Both the position numbers and the translations under genes were made by a program. From NCBI GenBank assembly GCA_027577595.1, contig JANBRJ010000090.1:1-64000 (forward strand): a DNA stretch of 64,000 bases, written 5' to 3'. Position 1 is the first letter of the stretch. Every line of letters begins with the position of its first letter. Below are positions 1-8,507 of this stretch, piece by piece. The notes below the pieces were generated by a model that was not told where the DNA came from, searched no databases, and saw nothing but the letters and a program-made list of their open reading frames with translations. The DNA is from Coemansia sp. RSA 487. Lineage: Eukaryota > Kickxellomycota > Kickxellomycetes > Kickxellales > Kickxellaceae.

Positions 1-55
1 GGCATCCGATACGCCCCACTGGTCGAGAATACTTGGCGAGTGCTTGAGCAGCGTC
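1..55 (-). repeat. Inverted copy of the 3' coding end of the MPS1 kinase gene
   Basis: The first 55 bases are the reverse complement of bases 44869-44923, inside the last coding part of the MPS1-like kinase, with a single mismatch by eye (54/55). Similarity stops abruptly at base 55. Upstream kinase sequence does not continue into this locus, so the piece is a truncated duplicate whose remainder, if any, lies left of the window. The near identity implies a recent copy. Whether it is part of a second full kinase locus cannot be seen from here. Confidence 0.85.
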
Positions 56-199
56 ATCTACTGTTGGGAAGGAGGGCCAACGGCGAGCCACCAGAATGGA
101 AAGTTCAGCTGAGCCTGTTTTTTCAAGAAATCCGACGAGCGTATGTCGAATAGCTTGAAAGAAGTATTTGGCGAGGAAGTTATTTTTATTATAAGCGAT
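1..199 (-). CDS. Open frame without a start, running off the left edge
   Basis: A minus-strand frame is open for 66 codons from base 199 to the window edge and contains motifs such as HTLVGFLEKTG and LVARRWPSFP. It has no methionine near its upstream end. It crosses the 55-bp MPS1 duplicate in a different frame from the kinase, so its last visible residues (AQALAKYSRPVGRIGC) equal a non-kinase frame of the MPS1 gene. It could be an internal or terminal exon of an unrecognised gene or a chance open frame. No family was recognised. Confidence 0.2.
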   Translation of the reverse strand, partial: MAYNKNNFLAKYFFQAIRHTLVGFLEKTGSAELSILVARRWPSFPTVDDAAQALAKYSRPVGRIGC

Positions 200-848
200 T
201 CAAAGGCATCAAGGGAACAGGATCCATGATAGTCTCACATTGATATCCTGTATGATTTGCTACATCACAACGATTTTAATATGTATATGGTTGATAGCCA
301 TAAAAAGTCAGCTGTGTGCTCCGAGTATTGGAAAACCCCACTTAAGATTGTTAAAGATATCTCGGATCCAAGCACTGGCGACAGAGATAAAACACGCATG
401 GTGAAATTTCATGCCCATGTGCAGTCCACAAACGATGCATACAAGGTACTTCTAAGGACGGGATAAGCTGGGAAGCGCTTGGGCCGAGTGTGTGTGGAAT
501 CAAAATGTCGCTCTAGCCCTAAACTTTAGTCATATACTAGAAAGTTTGTGCATCGACCATACCATCCCGCAAAGGTTCAGCCGCAAAAATACAGAATAAC
601 TTTTACCTTCTAAATCTAGCCTCTCTTTTCATTATTCATTTTTCCTAAAGTTTGGACTCTGACAGCTTCAACGGTCCAGCCCACCACGCTGCATCGATTT
701 AATCTCAAGATCGCTAATGATCATTTTTCGAAACGTTTCTTTTCTATCACCCATTTAAATTGGAACGAAAGAGCTCCCATTCTTGCTCTCCTTTGTCTTT
801 ACGACCACCTCTTTTATTACTACTTTATTTTGTTTGCGAATCCAAGAA
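200..848. other. Upstream flank of the first Mba1-like gene, no convincing gene
   Basis: This stretch holds one 61-codon plus-strand open frame (ATG at 281, stop ending 466) that matches no family I know and may be chance. Near its right end the text gtttgcgaat-ccaagaa directly precedes the start codon at 849. The same gtttgcgaat block precedes both other copies of this gene family, so it is probably retained 5' leader sequence from the common ancestor. Confidence 0.5.
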
Positions 849-1835
849 ATGAACTCTGTTTTGCTGACAAATTTAAACCACAGCGCTATCTATATTCCAA
901 CAATAGCTAGGTTCGCCAGACCCTACAAACACGCACGTTCAAATGCAATCTTTCAGCAAACCGCGCTCTACTCGAATGAAAGCAGACGTGGCCGTGAGCT
1001 TGTAAAGTTCCCTTGGATTTGGCCTTCAGACGCTGAGCAGGTACCGAAAACGTCATTTGTACAGCCCCTGAAACCTTCCAACATGATCGCAAGATTATTA
1101 ATGCGCCTAGTAGAAACTTGTGCAATAAAATTGGCCCAGTACAACGTGTTCAAGAATATGAACTATGCGAATAAAATCCGCGACGAAATGGCTCCCTTGG
1201 TGCTAGGCCGCATTGCCGAGTCGATCAACGAAAAGGACTATGACCAAATGAACAGATTGATGACCCCGTATTTGGCCAAGCTATACAAGAATGCGGTTGA
1301 TGATCTAGACGCCCAGGGGTTCCATATGAAATTGAAGATTGATGTCGAAGGATCGGATGCAATTAACGACTTTGAATGGCTCCAGCAAGGCCATCCAGAA
1401 GGCCACGATTACACCATCCCCTATTCTGTTAGGAATGCCAAATACGGGATAGGCAAGAGCGTAAAATTAAAGGTAGCAATAAAGAGGAATAAGGACGGCA
1501 AACCAGTGTCCAGTGGATTAAACCGCGAGTTTGGAGGTGGGGTGTTTGCTACGTGGCTTGCGTTTGAGTATGGATTTGTCGTCAAAACCAATGTCAAGGT
1601 CGAGTTATACAAACACAACCGTATCGTAGACAGCGATTCGGGCATGATGCAGATACCGGTTGCTGTATCCAGTCCACATTATTTTGGCATGCAGGCTATG
1701 ATGGACGCTGTATCGGGTGGCGAAAATGTGCAGTCAGAGGAGCCGTTTAGATGGAAAGTATGTGATCTGTTTTATATTGCAGACCGGAACAACGCTGATA
1801 GTATTGCCAAAGAAAATGAAAATAATAATGAATAG
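849..1835 (+). CDS. Tim44/Mba1-like putative mitochondrial protein, paralog A
   Basis: A 328-residue protein with two relatives in the window (minus strand, 46177-47133 and 47254-48246). All three begin with a serine/arginine-containing presequence-like stretch, share KFPWIWPS near residue 60, and end with blocks MMQIP, SSPHYFG, EEPFRW and DLFYIAD. The central helical part and the C-terminal alpha/beta part fit the Tim44-like fold of Mba1 and mL45, which tether mitoribosomes to the inner membrane; this assignment rests on pattern only. The start at 849 was chosen because the three proteins align from this methionine (MNSVLL, MSSILS, MNNILV). It follows directly on the leader block gtttgcgaat. 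Not certain: it could be another NTF2-like family. Confidence 0.75.
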   Translation: MNSVLLTNLNHSAIYIPTIARFARPYKHARSNAIFQQTALYSNESRRGRELVKFPWIWPSDAEQVPKTSFVQPLKPSNMIARLLMRLVETCAIKLAQYNVFKNMNYANKIRDEMAPLVLGRIAESINEKDYDQMNRLMTPYLAKLYKNAVDDLDAQGFHMKLKIDVEGSDAINDFEWLQQGHPEGHDYTIPYSVRNAKYGIGKSVKLKVAIKRNKDGKPVSSGLNREFGGGVFATWLAFEYGFVVKTNVKVELYKHNRIVDSDSGMMQIPVAVSSPHYFGMQAMMDAVSGGENVQSEEPFRWKVCDLFYIADRNNADSIAKENENNNE

Positions 1836-2054
1836 ACGCATTCCACTTTTTCATAAATACGTTGATATTAAAGTAAATAGGTGCATATAAGATTAGTAAA
1901 AGCCCAGCTTTGATAGCAATGCACAACACACCCATGGGCTTCTTGTTACAAGCATTTGAACATGGAACACAGATAGCCAGCACTGTTGATGTCCAGTTCC
2001 TCCACACTTGGAGTTGTGCCGACAGCGGCAGCGGCGGTGTTTTTTATGTCGCCA

Positions 2055-3179
2055 TTAGTCTGGAGCCTTATCGTCGTAGTTGACACAAGGAACTGACACC
2101 AGCTGTTCGCCAGGAAGAATAAACGCAGTCAGATTGCCACCATAAACGCATCTGCTATCCAGGCCCTTTGTGTAATCGTGAATTTGCAGACCTCTACCAG
2201 CATCGTGGCCATAAATGATCTTGTTAAAATTGATATTGTTGTAGTCCTCCTCGGTCGAATCGGAGGGGGTCGCGAGGGGGTTGGGCGGCAAACCCTCAAG
2301 GATTTGCATCTTGGCAGCCCATATATCAAACCAAGCGACTCCTTGGTCGTGGGTGGATATAGGTCCTGTGGCAGCAACGTTGCGTATTGTCATGCAAGTG
2401 TCGGCGGTCTGGTTCAGCACTGGCTTCTGCGCCTCCAGGCCCCCGTGCACAACTATCCATTCGGTGTATGGCGGTGGTGGGGCCATGATTACGGAGAACG
2501 ACTGCAGAAACTCCAGCTCCTCGGCTGTCAGCTGCCCGGCAATATCATAGTGCTCTTTAGATACTTTGAAGTCGTCATACGGGAGGCCACCAGAGTCCTC
2601 GAGCTGAGAAAGCTCGTCCTTGCTCATTCCCTTGCCCGGTCCATCGAGAAACTCGCGCCACCTAATAACTCTGTCGTCATGGTTCCCACGAACACACCAT
2701 GCGCCGATGCTGCTGGCTTTCTGGATGACAGCCAGGGATTCAGGGCCTTTGGCCACAAGGTCGCCAACAAGCACTATCTGGTCCTCGCCTTGCTGGAATT
2801 TAAGCTCATCCAAGAGACTGTTGAATTGGTCCACGCACCCGTGGATATCTCCAATAAAGATCATCCGCTTGGGTTCATTTCCTGCTTCAAACTCGCGCTT
2901 GATAAGGAGCGTGGGATCGCTTGCACGGAATGATTTTACATCCCCTGCTGATGACTCTGTAGGTGACTCTGACGATGGGTCTGGCTCTTTGGCGCGTATG
3001 TAAAGCGACTTGCGGCCAGCAGCACCTGCTAGCAACGAAGAGGATGAAGAACGCTCAACAATATTGTCATTTCGTGGCAAGAACGAGTTGACAGATGTAA
3101 CAACAAGGACTGCAAGGACTACTGCCAATGTAAAGGCAGCTAGTCTAAGATGTCTGTAAATACGTTTCGATATGGCCAT
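2055..3179 (-). CDS. PPN2: Membrane-anchored PPP-superfamily phosphatase, Ppn2-like
   Basis: 374 residues. A single N-terminal transmembrane segment lies at about residues 13-31, followed by a serine-rich linker and a metallophosphatase core with the PPP metal-binding motifs in order: GDIHG (110-114), GDLVAKGP (139-146), GNHDD (165-169), VVHGGLE and IYGHDAGRG near the C terminus. This architecture matches yeast Ppn2 (YNL217W), a vacuolar-membrane zinc-dependent endopolyphosphatase, and bacterial Ap4A-hydrolase-like enzymes. Location in the vacuolar lumen is inferred from the family. The start is the first ATG of the frame. It converges with the Mba1-like gene to its left (219 bases between stops). 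Confidence 0.8.
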   Translation of the reverse strand: MAISKRIYRHLRLAAFTLAVVLAVLVVTSVNSFLPRNDNIVERSSSSSLLAGAAGRKSLYIRAKEPDPSSESPTESSAGDVKSFRASDPTLLIKREFEAGNEPKRMIFIGDIHGCVDQFNSLLDELKFQQGEDQIVLVGDLVAKGPESLAVIQKASSIGAWCVRGNHDDRVIRWREFLDGPGKGMSKDELSQLEDSGGLPYDDFKVSKEHYDIAGQLTAEELEFLQSFSVIMAPPPPYTEWIVVHGGLEAQKPVLNQTADTCMTIRNVAATGPISTHDQGVAWFDIWAAKMQILEGLPPNPLATPSDSTEEDYNNINFNKIIYGHDAGRGLQIHDYTKGLDSRCVYGGNLTAFILPGEQLVSVPCVNYDDKAPD

Positions 3180-3944
3180 TAAATAATAGAATGATTGTGA
3201 AACCCGTTAAAAGAGCCCTTGGTACAACCTAGGAAGCTGGTACCAGTTCTGGATAAAGGCAAAGGAGTTAGTAGACAGAGTCAAACAAGAAAAAAACTAC
3301 TAGCATAAAAATATATAGAAAAAGCTGGAAAAGGTAAATTGCTGTGAGAAAGATTCCTTGTATGTTCTGACCTCCAATACTTGTAGCATGTGCTTCCTTC
3401 AATAGTGTTCAGCTTTTTTTTCTAGAATAATGCAAACGCCTTTTTGACATTTTAGTCTTTGTTAAATAGAAGCAGGGGCTTTTGCTCTTCGTCACGCTTG
3501 TTTCTTTGCAACCGTTTATCTAAAAGGGCTTGTGGAAAAAAGAGAAATAACTGTAAAAAACACGGTCTCACTAATGGGCTACCATTGCCATTTATTTTGT
3601 CATCTTTGCACAACAGATATGGCTAAAGAAAACGGCTAGCTTGATCTGTACTTTCATATATTTCTTTTGGCTCGCTCGTAAAGACAATAAATGCATTTAA
3701 TTTGACAATACACAGAAGAGAGGCTGTGTCTGTCACAGCTAAAGCGTGTTGTTCTGTACCTGGTTCTAATCATAACCCAGCCAGCCTTTAACAGGTTCGA
3801 GGTTTCCATTTTTTTGCGAATTTTGTTTACGCTTTTTACTTTTGTGGTATTATATACGTCATAGTGATTTTCTTTCTCTTTTCGACCACCCACTTTTTTA
3901 TTAGTTTCTCCCCCTTTGCATTCATATTTTTGTTTGAATTTACA
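3180..3944. other. Divergent promoter region between PPN2-like and VMA16
   Basis: 765 bases, AT-rich, with long pyrimidine runs approaching the VMA16 start. No open frame here shows conserved motifs. It serves both flanking genes, which are transcribed away from each other. Confidence 0.6.
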
Positions 3945-4568
3945 ATGTCTACTTATACAAACTACGCAAAGACCGCTCTTCACACGACCGTGGCTGGTCT
4001 TGCAGTTTGGGCTGGTCTGTACCTTTTGCTTACTGGGCGCGGTGAGCGTTTCAACGTAGGTGGCTACCTGTTGCGCATCTCGCCGTATATGTGGGGTGTT
4101 TACGGAATTTCGTTCTGCATTGGGCTCAGCGTTGTTGGCGCGGCTTGGGGTATTTTCATTGCTGGGTCAAGCATCCTCGGTGGCGCCGTGCGTACTCCGC
4201 GGATTGCAACAAAGAACCTAATTAGCATAATCTTTTGCGAAGTCGTTGCAATCTACGGCGTGATCATGGCAATCGTGTTTTCGGCCAAGCTTGGAGCGGT
4301 CAGTTCGGAGGGCGGCTTTTCAAAGTCGGACTACTACACCGGGTTTTCGCTGTTCTGGGGCGGACTGGCCGTTGGGTTGGCGAACCTTATTTGTGGGCTT
4401 GCCGTTGGAATCACTGGCGGCAATGCGGCTGTTGCTGACGCCCACGACCAGCAGCTGTTTGTCAAGATCCTTGTTATTGAGATCTTTGGCAGTGTTATCG
4501 GGCTCTTTGGGCTTATTGTTGGTCTTCTAGTGACTGGAAAGGCAGAGGATTTTGCTGGAGTGATTTGA
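3945..4568 (+). CDS. VMA16: V-ATPase proteolipid subunit c''
   Basis: 207 residues, close to yeast Vma16 (213). It forms part of the membrane c-ring of the vacuolar proton pump. Five hydrophobic segments are visible; the glutamate in FCEVVAIYG (E99) fits the essential proton-carrying carboxylate, and glycine-rich helices such as GLAVGITGG in the last third are typical of proteolipids. The start at MSTYTN is the first ATG; an in-frame hydrophobic extension upstream lacks an ATG and is pyrimidine-rich leader DNA. A second V-ATPase gene, subunit G, lies 46 kb away in the same window. A polyadenylation-like AATAAA follows the stop by a few bases. Confidence 0.95.
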   Translation: MSTYTNYAKTALHTTVAGLAVWAGLYLLLTGRGERFNVGGYLLRISPYMWGVYGISFCIGLSVVGAAWGIFIAGSSILGGAVRTPRIATKNLISIIFCEVVAIYGVIMAIVFSAKLGAVSSEGGFSKSDYYTGFSLFWGGLAVGLANLICGLAVGITGGNAAVADAHDQQLFVKILVIEIFGSVIGLFGLIVGLLVTGKAEDFAGVI

Positions 4569-5055
4569 ACCGAATAAACAGGAACATTAGTTGTATTGTC
4601 ACAATTATATGCGTTGCAAGGAGAGGAACAAAGTGCCGGATCAGTGTCCTAATTTTGACGCGAGAAGCTGAAACAGGTTTTGCTCAGCTTGCTTGTTAGC
4701 AAAGTCCCAAACATCACAAGCAAGTGTGAATGTTAGTTGTTTTGTTAACCGATGATTCTCTCCCCCAAATACATATTTTTGCGCTTGCAAACTTTTGTGA
4801 CTTTGCAAGGTGTGGTTTGCCAAGACCGAGCGAAAAATCACCCAGTTCCAGGAGGAGATGGTTGTGATTATTTTTATGCGATGCCATTCTTTCTCTTTTG
4901 CTTTCCTTTGTTTATTCCTTTTCTTATCATATAAATCACTTGTGTTTACTAACTGTCACAAGACAACTAAAAAGGTATTTATGCTGCTTGTGTTCTGTCT
5001 ATCTTGCTTCCAAACTCTTGTATCATTACTATTGTTGGCCAATGTAATTTGAAGA
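4569..5055. other. Intergenic VMA16 to adenosine kinase
   Basis: 487 AT-rich bases between two plus-strand genes: 3' end of VMA16 then the adenosine kinase promoter. No supported gene seen. Confidence 0.5.
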
Positions 5056-6339
5056 ATGTCTTACCGTTCTGCATCTCGAATCTTGCTAAACTTCACCAAA
5101 ACAAACACCGCCGGCACAAACCTCCGCTTATTGCGGCAGGGCTGCTGTGCATCTTTTGGAAAATACACACACCAGTACTCCTGTAGACATAGCAATCGCT
5201 TGCAGTTTTACTCAGCAGCAACAAGCACAAAGCCAAATAGCACAATAATGCCACAGGATCTGCGCGGCGCACTGGTTGGGTTCTGCAACCCGCTGTTGGA
5301 CATTTCGGCGGTGGTCGGCGACGATCTCCTAGCGGAGTACAAGCTCAAGGCAAACGATGCCATCATGGCGTCGCCGGAGCACCTGCCGCTGTTCCAGACG
5401 CTGATGGACAAGTACGACGCCAAGCTCCTTCCCGGCGGTTCGGCACAGAACGCGCTGCGCGGGGCGCAGCTTCTCCTGCCCAGCGGATCGGCTGTTTTCT
5501 TTGGAGCCGTCGGCGCCGACGAGAACGCAGCAAGGCTCAAGGGGGCGGCCGAGAAGGCCAACTTGCGCACCAACTACATGGTGAACAAGGATAAGCCCAC
5601 GGGTACGTGTGCGCTACTGATCACTGGCCACAACAGATCGATGGTGGCCAACCTGTCTGCGGCCGAAACGTACAGCATCGAGCACGTGCGCGCGCCCGAG
5701 AACTGGAAGGACATCGAGGCCGCCCGCTTCTACTACATCACCGGCTTCTTCATTGCGGTGTCGCCCGACACCATCCAGGCTGTTGCCCAGCACGCACTGG
5801 ACCAGGGAAAGACCTTCACCATGAACCTGTCGGCTCCATTCGTTGCCCAGTTTTTCACGCAGCTTCTTGAGAAGACGCTGCCATACATCGACATCCTGTT
5901 CGGCAACGAGTCCGAGGCGATTGCGCTGGCCGAGGCAATGAAGTGGGCGCCCGAGGGCGCAGCGCTTAGCGTCGGTGACGTCAAGTGGATCGCCAAGCGC
6001 GCCGCTGATCTGCCCAAACTCGGAAGCAAGCCCCGTGTTGTTGTGTTCACGCAGGGTGCGCTGGAGACCGTTGTTGCTACAAGTGACTCCGAGGGTGTGC
6101 GCGTGTACCCGGTCACCAAGGTCCCAGACGCCGAGGTCGCCGATACCAACGGTGCCGGTGACGCCTTTGTTGCCGGATTCCTTGCCGAATACATGCAGGG
6201 CAAGTCTCTGGACACCAGCGTCGAGGCCGGGCACTGGCTCGGTGGCCAGGTTGTGCGCCAGATCGGCCCCAACTATCCTGAGGGTGAGCTCAGCTTCACG
6301 CCATCGTCGTCTTTTGCTCCAGTTGTCGAGAAGATCTAA
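5056..6339 (+). CDS. ADO1: Adenosine kinase, with an optional N-terminal extension
   Basis: A ribokinase/PfkB-family sugar kinase that phosphorylates adenosine to AMP in purine salvage and methyl-cycle adenosine removal. Conserved features: GFCNPLLDIS at the start of the fold, LPGGSAQNALRG, FGAVGAD, and the PfkB signature DTNGAGDAFVAGF around residue 300 of the short form, with the catalytic aspartate in GAGD. Two starts are possible. ATG 5248 (MPQDLRGAL) gives the usual 363 residues. ATG 5056 adds 64 residues rich in Arg, Ser and Thr and nearly free of acidic residues, like a mitochondrial presequence. I give the long limit but expect at least some initiation at 5248. Confidence 0.93.
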   Translation: MSYRSASRILLNFTKTNTAGTNLRLLRQGCCASFGKYTHQYSCRHSNRLQFYSAATSTKPNSTIMPQDLRGALVGFCNPLLDISAVVGDDLLAEYKLKANDAIMASPEHLPLFQTLMDKYDAKLLPGGSAQNALRGAQLLLPSGSAVFFGAVGADENAARLKGAAEKANLRTNYMVNKDKPTGTCALLITGHNRSMVANLSAAETYSIEHVRAPENWKDIEAARFYYITGFFIAVSPDTIQAVAQHALDQGKTFTMNLSAPFVAQFFTQLLEKTLPYIDILFGNESEAIALAEAMKWAPEGAALSVGDVKWIAKRAADLPKLGSKPRVVVFTQGALETVVATSDSEGVRVYPVTKVPDAEVADTNGAGDAFVAGFLAEYMQGKSLDTSVEAGHWLGGQVVRQIGPNYPEGELSFTPSSSFAPVVEKI

Positions 6340-7184
6340 ACATAATTAGAATATCTTATCATTTTTGTTTCGTTGAGGGGCGTAAAAAAAAGCTTCCTTT
6401 TCCGTCCCCCGATTATCTGTGGGCTTTTTGGTCGAAGCCCAAACCAACGTGGAGGTTTCTTCTGGCCCAGATTTCTTTTTTAAAAAAAGGGCAGGCTCAA
6501 ATCCCCAAAAATCTGGCTAATTTGAGGGCGAATTTTCGCCTTCTTCCAGTCTAAATCCTTTCCTTGGTTATAAGCTGCTTTCCTTGGCTGCGAATACATC
6601 GCATCATTTCTCGGAAAAGAAAGAATAAGGAAAGCCTTGGTACACTGCTGTTTCAAGCAGAGGAAAGATGCACCAGTCCTGCCTCAGCGCTGCGGCATGT
6701 GCGCGACGCAGGTGCAAATATAAGCGCAGCAGCAGCAAAAACCAAAACAACAAACGACATCGTGGAAATATTTACGAACGCCTCTTTTTGTGGGAAGGCC
6801 GAAACGCAAATTGGCCATGACTTCTGTTGCAACAGATTCCACGAACAACAGCGATAGGTTCTCATCGAGCGGTCAAAGTCTACTAGCTTTTTTTTTTCAT
6901 TGACCACGGGCGCCCAATATAAAGGAGCAAGCGCCCCCACATGGCCCGTGTTCATTCCTCTTTTGCTGCCTCTTGACGCTTTTGCCTATTTTACTTTTCT
7001 GCTTGTGGTCAAACACATTGAACTGAATAGCCCTCTTTTATTATTATCTTGTATTTTCTCCTTTCTTAAAGTCTATTCTCCTGTTGCTGTTACCGCTACT
7101 GCTATTCTATATTATTCCGTTTTCCTATTATCAATATCCAGGTTGTAACACTACTTGTATTAACATCCACCCGCACCTTTGGCC
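6340..7184. other. Intergenic, adenosine kinase to VAP
   Basis: 845 bases with no motif-bearing open frame. Just after the adenosine kinase gene it contains poly-A/T tracts and a gggct...agccc inverted repeat near 6420-6442. The right half is the promoter and pyrimidine-rich leader of the VAP gene. Confidence 0.4.
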
Positions 7185-8187
7185 ATGTCGTCGCTTCCGC
7201 TTATCCGCATCTCGCCATCCGAGTTCCAGTTCTCCGAGTCCCGCACCGGATACATCAGCCGTCTGCGCCTGACAAACCTACAGGGCCAGGCAGTTGGGTT
7301 TAAATTCAAAACAAACGCACCACACAAGTTTCTGGTTCGGCCGGTGGTATGCTCACTGACCACGAAGGGAATGGCCGTAGATGTGGTGGTCAAGAGCACC
7401 AGCCCCATTTCTGAAGCAGACCGCTTTCTAATCCAGACTGTTGCTTTGGCCACCGAGGAGGCTGAGGGTCTTGATTCGACAAAGGTACGGGTTTTGTTTT
7501 ATCCTGTGAAAGAAGCAAGGATTTTTGTGTGCTTTTTTTTTCTGTCAATGCTCAGACACGGTGTATCAAAAGGGGATGATGATGTACCTGTTCACATGAT
7601 TGTCTGTTGAGGATTGTCAGAGTATCCTTGTTTTGTCTTTTTGACTCTTGAAGAGCCTTCCTTTTCGGACTTTTTATGTCAATAACTTGTTTTTCCTTTG
7701 GCGAAAGTACGTCATCCTCTTCCCCCATTTTCTATTGATTATCCACTCAATTAGAGATGAGATTGGAAGACAAACCATTAACCGCTGCGTGTGGCTTGAA
7801 TCGCATTACTAACAATATTCCGTTCGAAAGAACAAAAACAACTTGCTTCAATAGTGGCGGATGCTTGACCCTTCTCGAATCATGGAGGACCTGATACACT
7901 GCACAGTTGGACGGCGCAGGTCGTCTATATCGTCGCAGGACTCGCCGCCCAGCAGTCCCACGCTCGTTGCAGTTTCTCAAGTCTACGACTCGTATATGCC
8001 CACACAACACTATAGATCCGACGAGAAGCGGGATGAGAGGCTAGCAAATGCACTGGCAAAGCGATTCTACGCTATGGTGCCTGGAATCGATCTCAATGAC
8101 TGGTCGTGGATTGAGTTTGCTCTATTTGCTGCTGCTTGCTTCATCATGGGCTTATTTCTCCCCATCATCCGCTACATCGTCTCTTGA
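7185..8187 (+). CDS. SCS2: VAP/Scs2-type ER membrane protein (MSP domain, tail anchor), one intron
   Basis: Model join(7185..7484, 7855..8187), 210 residues. Exon 1 encodes the major sperm protein domain, with FKFKTNAPHKFLVRP as the FFAT-peptide-binding face; exon 2 gives a serine-rich linker and a C-terminal membrane anchor (WIEFALFAAACFIMGLFL). VAPs sit in the ER and recruit lipid-transfer proteins with FFAT motifs. The donor is AAAG/GTACGG, the acceptor AATAG, and a TACTAAC branch site lies at 7807-7813; both exons join in phase 0. The retained-intron frame stays open to 7610 and reads KVRVLFYP, which also resembles the last MSP strand, so a later donor near 7506 or an unspliced soluble form is possible. 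Confidence 0.8.
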
Positions 8188-8507
8188 TACATAACACCTG
8201 GAGGCATTCCTCTTTTTTATTTATATTTTGCATGTACATTATTTCTTTTCTTTGTTTACTAATTTTTCGTATGCTTGTCGTGTTTAGAATACAAAAACAC
8301 TTCATATTGAACGATATCGGAAATATACATACTGTTTGTTGGGAATCGATTTGATCCTGAGCAAAATTTTTCTCTGATCAACCAAAGTGTTTGTTTTCTT
8401 CATAAAAGCATTTCTAGCCTTGATCTTGCGTTTTCTACCCTTTTTCTTCGCTTTAGAATCGGGTAGAATATTATAATTTTTTTTTTTTTTTACAATTCCA
8501 TATCAAC
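8188..8507. other. Intergenic, VAP to NOL8-like gene
   Basis: 320 AT-rich bases ending in a poly-T run about 20 bases before the NOL8-like start. No gene seen. Confidence 0.5.
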
